Source: Lachnospiraceae bacterium
Lineage (GTDB): Bacteria; Bacillota; Clostridia; Lachnospirales; Lachnospiraceae
Direction of reading: 5' to 3'
Assembly (NCBI GenBank): GCA_022798035.1
Contig: JAAWLS010000011.1
Coordinates: forward strand, 1 to 17,361
DNA: 17,361 nt
Part shown: piece by piece, positions 5,424 through 11,544 of the stretch
Layout of the letters: every line of letters begins with the position of its first letter
Position numbering within the stretch: position 1 is the first letter of the stretch
The notes under the pieces: model-generated
Told to the model about the DNA's origin: nothing
The model's database searches: none
Seen by the model: only the letters and a program-made list of their open reading frames with translations
Made by a program: the position numbers and the translations under genes

Positions 5424-6446
5424 ATGAGAGATATTACATTTACAGTACCCTGTTACAATTCAGAAGATTATATGGAGCGGTGTATTGACAGCCTGCTCAG
5501 TGCAGATGAGCGTGTGGAGATTATTATTGTAGATGACGGCTCCACCGACGGGACAGGAGAAATTGCAGACAATTATGCCAGAAATTATCCTGAGATTGTG
5601 AGAGTGGTACATCAGGAAAACGGCGGACACGGCGCAGGAGTCAACGCAGGACTGGCTTTGGCAGAGGGAAAATATTTTAAAGTGGTGGACTCGGATGACT
5701 GGCTGGACGAGGAGGAACTTCAGAAACTTCTCAGAAAAATCAGACAGTGGGAGAAAAATAATGTCACAGTAGACTTGATTGTATGTAATTATATTTACGA
5801 CCATTTTTATGAAAATAAAACGAAGCGGATGGGCTATCGAAATGTGCTGAAAGAGGATAAAATATGCGGATGGAATGATATTCGGCATTTTCGCCCTTCC
5901 CAATATCTGGTGATGCATTCCCTGTTCTTTCGGACGGAAGTGCTGAGAGAATCAGGAGTGAAACTGCCGAAACACACCTTTTATGTTGACAATATCTTTG
6001 CAAACCAGCCATTGCCCTATGTACAGTCTCTGTGTTATCTGAATCTGGATATGTACCATTATTTCCTAGGCAGAGAAGACCAGTCCGTCAATGAGAAAGT
6101 GCTGATGCAGCGGATTGACCAGCAGATTCGTGTGACAAAGCTGGTGTCCAAATGCACAGATTTAGAGCAGCTCAAAGAGAAAAATCCTAAACTTGAGAAT
6201 TATCTCACTCGGAACATTTCCATTATGATGGCAATTTCCTCCATTCATCTCCTGCTGATTGGGACGCCGGAAGCCTGGAAAAAGCGGGAAATGCTGTGGA
6301 ACTACGTGAAGAATCACAATCGGAGATTGTACCACACCCTGAAGCACAGAACAATCAGCGGTTTAACGTTTCTTCCGGGAAAGGCTGGAGCGGCCCTTAC
6401 GCTGGCAGGTTATAAAATGGCACGAAAATTTTATCAATTTAATTAA
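5424..6446 (+). CDS. Family 2 glycosyltransferase
   Basis: A 340-residue cytoplasmic GT-A enzyme that would transfer a sugar from a nucleotide-sugar to a lipid or glycan acceptor. The N-terminal domain has the GT2 landmarks FTVPCYNSEDYMERCIDSLL (6-25), IIIVDDGSTDGTGE (33-46), HQENGGHGAGVNAGL (63-77) and the metal-binding DSDDW (89-93). The C-terminal half (about 200-340) is helical and ends in a basic amphipathic segment, with no clear membrane span. AGGAGAGG (5409-5416) lies seven bases before ATG 5424. It is the first gene of a three-gene cassette whose third member is a flippase-like membrane protein, so a glycolipid or envelope glycan role is inferred. Donor and acceptor cannot be told from the sequence. 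Confidence 0.9.
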   Translation: MRDITFTVPCYNSEDYMERCIDSLLSADERVEIIIVDDGSTDGTGEIADNYARNYPEIVRVVHQENGGHGAGVNAGLALAEGKYFKVVDSDDWLDEEELQKLLRKIRQWEKNNVTVDLIVCNYIYDHFYENKTKRMGYRNVLKEDKICGWNDIRHFRPSQYLVMHSLFFRTEVLRESGVKLPKHTFYVDNIFANQPLPYVQSLCYLNLDMYHYFLGREDQSVNEKVLMQRIDQQIRVTKLVSKCTDLEQLKEKNPKLENYLTRNISIMMAISSIHLLLIGTPEAWKKREMLWNYVKNHNRRLYHTLKHRTISGLTFLPGKAGAALTLAGYKMARKFYQFN

Positions 6447-6450
6447 AAAG

Positions 6451-6501
6451 ATGAATCGACTTACAAAAGAAATTTTAGATTTGCATAAAGAAAGAGGCTG
6501 A
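6451..6501 (+). CDS. Possible 16-residue peptide ORF
   Basis: ATG 6451 to TGA 6501 encodes MNRLTKEILDLHKERG, filling nearly all of the gap between the glycosyltransferase and the next gene, with the stop four bases before that start. The peptide is helix-like, and its GAGG (6493-6496) is the ribosome binding site of the following gene. Its own upstream sequence is A-rich with no clear Shine-Dalgarno. It may be a coupling minicistron or chance. Confidence 0.25.
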   Translation: MNRLTKEILDLHKERG

Positions 6502-6505
6502 GATT

Positions 6506-7114
6506 ATGGAAAAATTATATGTTGCATTGGTAGACACACCGGGACTTTTTGCTTCCATTATACGCCGGGTGATTGGGATTGATTATATTCATGTGGTGCT
6601 TTCTCTGGATGAGGAATTGAACGAGGCTTACAGCGTGGGAAGAAGGAATCCGGCAGTTCCGCTTTTTGCAGGATTTGAAAAAGAAGATGCGGAGAAAATA
6701 GAGCAGGCGTTTCCGACCGCCAGATACCGTATTGCCAGTTTGGAATGTACCAGGGAACAGAAGCAGAATATTTCCAGACAGCTGAGGGAATGTTATGAAC
6801 AAAGATTTCATTATCATTATTGTATCGCGGGGCTTCCCATGTTATTATGGAATAAGCCTTTTTACCAGAAGAATCACTATACCTGTTCCTCCTTTGTGGC
6901 AAATATTTTGGAGGAGAACGGAATAAAACTTTTCAAGAAGCATTTTTCTTTGGTGACGCCGAGAGATTTTTATGAGCTGAAACATACCAGGCTGGTGTTC
7001 GAGGGAACTCTGCACGAGTTTAATGGAAGCTGTCTTCGCTATTCAAGGGTTCAGCCCGGTATCTTCCGACAGGCAATGCAGAAGCTGTCCTATGTGATGA
7101 ATGGAGCAGTGTGA
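6506..7114 (+). CDS. Putative permuted papain-fold (NlpC/P60-like) hydrolase
   Basis: This 202-residue soluble protein has no signal peptide or membrane span. I suggest a permuted NlpC/P60 or YiiX/LRAT-like cysteine hydrolase: after VALVDTPGLFASIIRRVIG comes an IHVVLSLDEELNEAYSVG segment with H29, resembling the histidine strand of that fold, and about a hundred residues later YTCSSFVANILEENGIKL places C127 at the start of a helix, the usual seat of the nucleophile in the permuted order His then Cys. E40, Y42 or S43 could supply the third polar residue. In this fold the substrates are amide or ester bonds in peptides, peptidoglycan or lipids. It lies between a glycosyltransferase and a flippase-like protein, so a role in modifying an envelope lipid or glycan is inferred. 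Assignment rests on motif pattern alone. Confidence 0.55.
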   Translation: MEKLYVALVDTPGLFASIIRRVIGIDYIHVVLSLDEELNEAYSVGRRNPAVPLFAGFEKEDAEKIEQAFPTARYRIASLECTREQKQNISRQLRECYEQRFHYHYCIAGLPMLLWNKPFYQKNHYTCSSFVANILEENGIKLFKKHFSLVTPRDFYELKHTRLVFEGTLHEFNGSCLRYSRVQPGIFRQAMQKLSYVMNGAV

Positions 7115-7171
7115 CAAGTTTCAGTGTCAGACAGAGCGGCAATTTTATATTTATGTGTGAATGGAGCAGTG
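7091..7171 (+). repeat. Duplicated gene junction (about 60 bp apart)
   Basis: Bases 7091-7111, the last codons of the upstream gene through the first G of its stop region, recur at 7152-7171 with one base deleted (20 of 21 aligned bases; shared core TGAATGGAGCAGTG). The second copy sits immediately before the start codon of the next gene. If that gene were read from the upstream GTG 7124, the copy would encode VNGAV, mirroring the VMNGAV terminus of the upstream protein. Confidence 0.75.
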
Positions 7172-7177
7172 GAATTT

Positions 7178-8215
7178 ATGAATCGAAAAAATGTAATCAG
7201 TGCAGGTATTTTTTTGCTGTTGGCGGTTTTGACCTTCAGTGCTGTTTTTAAGGGAAATGATATGACTGCAGTCTATAGGGCAATGAAAAGACTGGATTCC
7301 ATATATCTGTGCGCTGCGGCTGCTACAGCAGTATTTTTTGTGTCGGCAGAAGGGATTATGATTTGCTATCTTCTTCGCTGTCTGCGTTATAAAACCAGTA
7401 TGGCCGCCTGCGTCAAATATTCTTTTGTGGGATTTTTCTTTTCCGGAATTACCCCTTCTGCTACAGGCGGGCAGCCCATGCAGCTCTACTACATGCAGAA
7501 GGAAGGCCACAAAGTTTCAGACAGCACGGTGGTGCTTATGACGGTGGCGGTGATATATAAATTTGTTTTGGTGGTGATGGGAGCAGGTATCCTGCTTTTC
7601 TATCACGAACCTTTGGCCGGCTATCTGGGGAATTATCTTTATCTGTATTATCTGGGGCTGTTTTTGAATACAGCTTTGGTAGTTATCCTCCTCTTTATCA
7701 TGATAAGCCCCAGATGCTTCAAGGGAATTGTGACGGGCGGAGAGAAAATCTTAAAAAAACTTCATCTGCTGAAATCCTCAAAAGAGAGAACGGAAAAATT
7801 GATTGAGATGGCGGACCAGTACCATGAGGCAGTGCTGTTCTTTTTGAAAAATAAGAGTAAGATAGCGGTGGTTGTGGCATTTACGGTGGTACAGCGGTGC
7901 AGTGTATTTTTTCTCACCTGGCTGATTTACCGGGGATTTGGACTGGAGGGAACCAGCGCGTTTACCGTTATGAGCCTTCAGGCGGCAATTTACATTGCAG
8001 TGGATATGCTGCCTTTGCCGGGAGCTCAGGGAATCACAGAAATGATGTACAAGACGGCCTTTGCCATGGTATTTCCGGGAACATTTCTTCCAGCTTCCAT
8101 GTGTGTGACACGAGGATTAAATTTCTATATGGTGCTGATGCTCAGTGCTTTGGTGGCAGTTTGGTGTCATCTCAGAGCGGGAAAATCCGGGAGAGTGGCG
8201 GCGAATTTGTCATAA
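7178..8215 (+). CDS. Flippase-like membrane protein (MprF N-domain / AglD family)
   Basis: A 345-residue polytopic membrane protein of the lysylphosphatidylglycerol synthase transmembrane-region superfamily (UPF0104-like), related to the flippase half of MprF and to AglD/YbhN proteins. The signature SGITPSATGGQPMQ (89-102) and the later LPLPGAQGITEMM (278-290) are characteristic. Hydrophobic segments lie near 8-24, 42-66, 80-92, 117-142, 150-177, 228-250, 262-281 and 312-330. There is no cytosolic aminoacyl-transferase domain, so it is not a full MprF. ATG 7178 starts at the first membrane helix; GTG 7124 would add 18 residues that come from a duplicated junction. The preceding ribosome binding site is weak (GGAG 7163-7166). 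It probably moves or presents the lipid product of the cassette. Confidence 0.87.
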   Translation: MNRKNVISAGIFLLLAVLTFSAVFKGNDMTAVYRAMKRLDSIYLCAAAATAVFFVSAEGIMICYLLRCLRYKTSMAACVKYSFVGFFFSGITPSATGGQPMQLYYMQKEGHKVSDSTVVLMTVAVIYKFVLVVMGAGILLFYHEPLAGYLGNYLYLYYLGLFLNTALVVILLFIMISPRCFKGIVTGGEKILKKLHLLKSSKERTEKLIEMADQYHEAVLFFLKNKSKIAVVVAFTVVQRCSVFFLTWLIYRGFGLEGTSAFTVMSLQAAIYIAVDMLPLPGAQGITEMMYKTAFAMVFPGTFLPASMCVTRGLNFYMVLMLSALVAVWCHLRAGKSGRVAANLS

Positions 8216-8242
8216 GAATTTGCTGTTTTAAAGATAAAATCA

Positions 8243-8283
8243 GGGATGGCAGTATCTGAAAATCTGCCATCCCATTCTTTTTT
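8243..8283 (+). terminator. Intrinsic terminator of the glycosyltransferase cassette
   Basis: GGGATGGCAG (8243-8252) pairs perfectly with CTGCCATCCC (8264-8273) around an eleven-base loop and is followed by ATTCTTTTTT. It ends the + strand cassette. Its T-tract overlaps the stop codon of the convergent minus-strand gene, and it may also slow transcription from that side. Confidence 0.88.
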
Positions 8284-8941
8284 AATCTATCTTTTCTACT
8301 ACGACAGCGGTTCCGCTGGCGATTACGCCAACCATATTATTTATGAAAGTGACATAATCAAAATCAATTCCAATAATGGCATTTCCTTCTAGCATGTAAC
8401 ATGATTCCTGCAGACTTAGAAGGGCCTGTTTTCTTGCTTCTTTTAATTTATTGGAAAATAGTTCGGACCTTGTTCCTGTTAAATCTGAGAGAGAAGCCCC
8501 TAACTCTGAGATAAATCCTGTTCCTAAAACACATTCACCGGAAATGATGTCTATATATTGGGCAATTTTATGTCCCTCAAAATGATAACCGGTGGTTAAT
8601 AACACGGGAGAAACTCCCTCTGCTATCATGGTATCGAACTCTAATTTCTTTTTTTTGATGAGTTCTTCCTGTTTTCTTTTTTCAGCTTCTAGTTCCTCAA
8701 GTAAAGCGTTTTTTTCCTCTGGTGTCTTATATAAATCCAGCAGGTATTCGCGTAATTTCTCATCAGCAATACGAGGTATCACAGTTGTCTGAAATTCCAG
8801 GGAAACGTCGTTGTCTTTTTGCTTTATTGCTCTTATTTTAGAATGACAGTTCCCACATACATAGTAAGATGACATAGAGCCTTCTAAAGGATTTCCCTCA
8901 AACATTCCCATTCTTTTTTTACAAATACAACATTCAGCCAT
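8282..8941 (-). CDS. Zinc-ribbon, coiled-coil and YbjQ-like domain protein
   Basis: A 219-residue cytoplasmic protein in three parts. Residues 1-40 form a small zinc-binding domain with C4-x2-C7 and C29-x2-C32 (VCGNCHSKI), like the short N-terminal domains of the DUF4428 type. Residues 74-103 are a charged coiled coil (EEKNALLEELEAEKRKQEEL). Residues about 113-217 resemble the YbjQ/UPF0145 heavy-metal-binding family: LLTTGYHFEGHKIAQYIDIISGE, a central helix, then NAIIGIDFDYVTF and VIASGTAVVV. ATG 8941 follows a GGAGG six to ten bases upstream; a TTG at 8956 in frame overlaps that site. The biochemical function of the YbjQ family is unsettled. It stands alone with its own promoter (8968-8996). 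Confidence 0.85.
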   Translation of the reverse strand: MAECCICKKRMGMFEGNPLEGSMSSYYVCGNCHSKIRAIKQKDNDVSLEFQTTVIPRIADEKLREYLLDLYKTPEEKNALLEELEAEKRKQEELIKKKKLEFDTMIAEGVSPVLLTTGYHFEGHKIAQYIDIISGECVLGTGFISELGASLSDLTGTRSELFSNKLKEARKQALLSLQESCYMLEGNAIIGIDFDYVTFINNMVGVIASGTAVVVEKID

Positions 8942-8967
8942 AAAATAAACCTCCAAACTTTTTTATT

Positions 8968-8996
8968 ATTATAAATGATTATAAGAATTTTGTCAT
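8968..8996 (-). promoter_or_regulatory. Promoter of the YbjQ-like gene
   Basis: On the minus strand, ATGACA (8991-8996) is followed after 17 bases by TATAAT (8968-8973), five of six and six of six matches to consensus. The predicted start lies just upstream of the GGAGG ribosome binding site, giving a very short leader. A second TATAAT overlaps the spacer (8979-8984) but lacks a good partner. Confidence 0.75.
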
Positions 8997-9120
8997 TGGA
9001 CAGATAAGCGGTTATGTATACTTTTGCAACAGTTCAGCCAGTTGAAAAATCTTCCTGCTCACAAAAAATTAAAACTTTTTTCAAGGAAAATACGTTATAT
9101 TAAGTATGAGAAACAGTTCC

Positions 9121-9181
9121 CGCCTCAAGAAAGAGGTGAGCTTTATGTAAAACAAATACACCTCAAAGGAGAGCTTTTAAA
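9121..9181 (+). promoter_or_regulatory. Sigma-factor leader with start-stop minicistron and alternative pairings
   Basis: GAGGTG (9133-9138) lies six bases before ATG TAA (9145-9150), a ribosome binding site with an immediate start-stop. The true site is AAAGGAGAG (9165-9173) before ATG 9182, and the two share the segment GAGCTTT. GCCTC (9122-9126) can pair with GAGG(T) (9133-9137), while GAGGTG (9133-9138) can instead pair exactly with CACCTC (9159-9164), seated next to the true Shine-Dalgarno. The two pairings exclude each other. No reliable promoter could be assigned upstream. Confidence 0.45.
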
Positions 9182-9727
9182 ATGCAGGATAGAGAGATGA
9201 TTCGGGAGATTCAGCGGGGAAAAAGAGAATATCTGAACGTCATTGCGGAGAAATATTATGATGATATTTATCGCTTTTGCTGCTATCAGATTGGAAGCAG
9301 TCAGGATGCCGGTGATTTGACTCAGGAGACGTTTCTGCATTTTATCCGCTCTGTGGAATACTGTCATTCTCAGAACTTGAAAGGGTATCTGTTTACCATA
9401 GCGCGGAATGTGTGTGTGGACTATTTCAGGAGCAGCAAGAGCAGACGGGACAAAGAGACGAATTTTCAGATAGAGGATTTTTCAGAAGAAAATCACAGAC
9501 AGGAGGGCAGGACATATCAGGAAGAGTATTTAATTACAGTGGAGCAGCTGGCACAATGCCTTCCTCAGATGCAGCGGGAGGCCGTGGTCCTCTACTATGG
9601 CTATGGCTTTAAATATCGGGAGATTGCCAGAATGACCGGGACGAAGATTGGAACCGTGAAGTCCAGAGTGCGACAGGGAACGGAGAAGCTGAGACGAAAT
9701 GTAAACAGGGAGGACTGGAATGCATAA
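9182..9727 (+). CDS. ECF-type RNA polymerase sigma factor
   Basis: A 181-residue sigma-70 family factor of the ECF class, with region 2 at about 20-88 (YYDDIYRFCCYQIGSSQDAGDLTQETFLHFIRSV region, then FTIARNVCVDYFRS) and region 4 at about 120-172 (LPQMQREAVVLYYGYGFKYREIA, then the helix-turn-helix TGTKIGTVKSRVRQG). Regions 1 and 3 are absent as expected. AAAGGAGAG (9165-9173) precedes ATG 9182 by eight bases. It heads an apparent operon with a membrane protein and an ABC exporter and probably controls it in response to envelope stress or a toxic compound; no classical anti-sigma domain is recognisable next to it. The last codons (RNVNREDWNA) seed a tandem repeat in the gap that follows. Confidence 0.93.
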   Translation: MQDREMIREIQRGKREYLNVIAEKYYDDIYRFCCYQIGSSQDAGDLTQETFLHFIRSVEYCHSQNLKGYLFTIARNVCVDYFRSSKSRRDKETNFQIEDFSEENHRQEGRTYQEEYLITVEQLAQCLPQMQREAVVLYYGYGFKYREIARMTGTKIGTVKSRVRQGTEKLRRNVNREDWNA

Positions 9728-9824
9728 CAGCTGAAATGTAAGTTGGAAAGAATAAAACGTTAAAACGAAATGTAAGCTGGGAAGAATGGAACGTTAAAAC
9801 GAAATGTAAGCTGGAAAGAATGGA
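9696..9824 (+). repeat. 34-37 bp tandem array grown from the sigma-gene 3-prime end
   Basis: Copies beginning GAAATGTAA start at 9696 (inside the sigma coding sequence), 9733, 9767 and 9801. Copies two and three are 34 bp and agree at 30 of 34 positions; the fourth matches for about 24 bases and supplies the ATG of the next gene at 9820. In the sigma reading frame the 9767 copy reads RNVSWEEWNV against the genuine RNVNREDWNA terminus. Every copy contains ATG-TAA. Confidence 0.85.
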
Positions 9825-10584
9825 GGCAGAATTGAAAAAGAAAGAGAGATTTGTGTTGGAAGAAATTCAGATAAAAGAGGAGCAGAAACAGAGAATCCTT
9901 CAAAATATTGCAGCGGAAGTAGAACAGAAACATTGGAAATATACGCCTTCTCTGTGGGAGATTTTTAAGGGACAGCTAAAGTATATCTCTGCTTTTTGTC
10001 TGGGGGGCCAGGCAGCCTGTATGCTGACGGTGATTCTCCTGCTGGGATATTTTCAGGAGAGAGGAGGGAATACTCTGACATATTTGGGTGTGTTTTCTGT
10101 GGCGGCTTCTTACGTTGGAGTATTTCTTTTGATGGAATTGAGCCGGAGCAGAGATTATGGAACCATGGAATTAGAACAGAGCTGCTATCTGAATTTAAAA
10201 CAAGTGTGGTGCATAAAAATGATTTTGTTTGGCTGTCTGGATTTTGTGATGTTTACAGTGATGATTTTGGGAATTGCAGGAAATACTTCCTGCGGCGCAT
10301 TTCGAAGTATGGTATATCTCTTGGTGCCCTTTGTGATTTCCAATAGCGCACAGCTTTGGGTGTTTACGATGCTGCGGGGAGGAAGGAGAGAATACCTGCA
10401 GATGGGAACCGGGATTTTGGCAGGCGGAGTATCCCTGATTCCGCTGTCCAATCCCCAGTGGTACAGCATGGAATATTTTGGAATCTGGGTGCTGGCCCTG
10501 GCGGTCTCCCTCGGATTTTTTACAAGAGAAGCGAGACAGATATACCACAAATTGGAGGAGGGAGAGATAGTATGCTGGAGCTGA
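9820..10584 (+). CDS. Polytopic membrane protein of the sigma/ABC operon
   Basis: A 254-residue protein with a charged cytoplasmic N-terminus (1-50, partly coiled: EEIQIKEEQKQRILQNIAAEVEQKH) and about six membrane segments near 55-77, 86-106, 130-152, 163-185, 194-210 and 219-235. I do not recognise a family. Lying between a sigma factor and an ABC ATPase, with a soluble N-terminal helical region, it could be a membrane-bound anti-sigma factor or a second ABC permease subunit; sequence alone does not decide. ATG 9820 is the first start in its frame after the tandem repeats, with only a weak GGAAAG close upstream. Its 3-prime end overlaps the ATPase gene by 13 bases, suggesting coupled translation. 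Confidence 0.75.
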   Translation: MEAELKKKERFVLEEIQIKEEQKQRILQNIAAEVEQKHWKYTPSLWEIFKGQLKYISAFCLGGQAACMLTVILLLGYFQERGGNTLTYLGVFSVAASYVGVFLLMELSRSRDYGTMELEQSCYLNLKQVWCIKMILFGCLDFVMFTVMILGIAGNTSCGAFRSMVYLLVPFVISNSAQLWVFTMLRGGRREYLQMGTGILAGGVSLIPLSNPQWYSMEYFGIWVLALAVSLGFFTREARQIYHKLEEGEIVCWS

Positions 10585-11459
10585 GGTTAGACAGAGTGAG
10601 CAAACATTACAAACAGAAAATAGCGGTGGATAGTTTGGAGTTTACCTTCCGAAAAGGAGTTTATGGGCTGCTTGGAGCAAATGGAGCCGGGAAAACCACA
10701 CTGCTGCGTATGATGGCAGGTGTCTTGAAACCGACGGCAGGAGAGATTTTGTGCGGTCAGTGGGAGATTGGAAAAATGGGCGGGGAATACCGGGCAAAGC
10801 TTGGATATCTGCCTCAGGAGTTTGGGTATTATCCGAATTTTACGCCACAGCGTTATATGAGATATCTGGCGGAGTTAAAGGCGGTTCCGCCGGATATTGC
10901 AGAGGAGAGAGTCGAAAAACTGCTGGAGTATACAGGGCTGAAATCTGTTGCGGAACACAAGATAAAATCATTGTCCGGAGGGATGATACGCAGGCTGGGA
11001 ATTGCCCAATCTCTTTTGAACCATCCGGAAATTTTGATTTTAGATGAACCCACTTCCGGTCTGGACCCCAGGGAACGCATTCGTTTTCGGAACATGATGA
11101 GTGCTCTGGGACGGGAGCGGCTGGTGCTTCTGTCTTCCCATATTGTGGCAGATATTGAGTTTATTGCGGACGAGATATTGGTGATGAAAGGCGGAAGGCT
11201 GATTCAGACGGGAAATCCGGATGAAATTCGAAAGAATGCAGAGGGAAAGGTCTGGGAATGTCTGGCGTTTCCGGAGGAAGCCGAAAAACTGCAGCAGAGA
11301 TTTGCAGTCAGCAATCTGAAAAATATGGAAGATGGAAAAGTGAGCCTGCGGATTGTGTCAGACAGCCCGCCTGCAAAAGGGGCCGCGGCAGTCTCACCCA
11401 ATCTGGAGGACGCCTATTTGTATTTGACAGGCTCCGGTGCACTGAACCGCGGTGTATGA
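10572..11459 (+). CDS. ABC transporter ATP-binding protein
   Basis: A 295-residue ABC ATPase of the ABC-2 exporter type. Walker A is GANGAGKTT (about 35-43), the Q-loop is YLPQEFG, the signature is LSGGM and Walker B is ILILDEPTSGLDP, with the H-loop in LLSSHIV. The C-terminal 70 residues are a diverged extension as seen in export and resistance ATPases. It powers export of, or protection against, an unknown substrate together with the permease downstream. The start at ATG 10572 overlaps the upstream gene by 13 bases, after the purine-rich GGAGGAGGGAGAG. The open frame extends upstream to 10356 but that part lies inside the membrane-protein gene. Confidence 0.93.
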   Translation: MLELRLDRVSKHYKQKIAVDSLEFTFRKGVYGLLGANGAGKTTLLRMMAGVLKPTAGEILCGQWEIGKMGGEYRAKLGYLPQEFGYYPNFTPQRYMRYLAELKAVPPDIAEERVEKLLEYTGLKSVAEHKIKSLSGGMIRRLGIAQSLLNHPEILILDEPTSGLDPRERIRFRNMMSALGRERLVLLSSHIVADIEFIADEILVMKGGRLIQTGNPDEIRKNAEGKVWECLAFPEEAEKLQQRFAVSNLKNMEDGKVSLRIVSDSPPAKGAAAVSPNLEDAYLYLTGSGALNRGV

Positions 11460-11487
11460 CAGAAATGGGACTGAAAATGGGCAGCTG

Positions 11488-11521
11488 CAGGAGGCAATCG
11501 TTTTGCAGCCGCCTGATTTTT
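11488..11521 (+). terminator. Weak terminator or attenuator between ATPase and permease
   Basis: CAGGAGGC (11488-11495) pairs with GCCGCCTG (11508-11515) with one mismatch and is followed by ATTTTT. An alternative pairing GCTGCA/TGCAGC shares the loop. It may reduce read-through into the permease gene, whose own ribosome binding site follows at 11532-11538. Confidence 0.45.
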
Positions 11522-11544
11522 AAAAAGTAGAGAGGAGAAACAGC

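Noticed and set aside
6425..6480. Junction duplication between the glycosyltransferase and the next gene
   Set aside because: AAATTTTA-type segments recur about 45 bases apart, but the similarity is short and A+T-rich, so it is not distinguishable from chance.
10356..10571. Upstream extension of the ABC ATPase
   Set aside because: The extension lies in another frame of the membrane-protein gene, and ATG 10572 gives the normal ATPase N-terminus.
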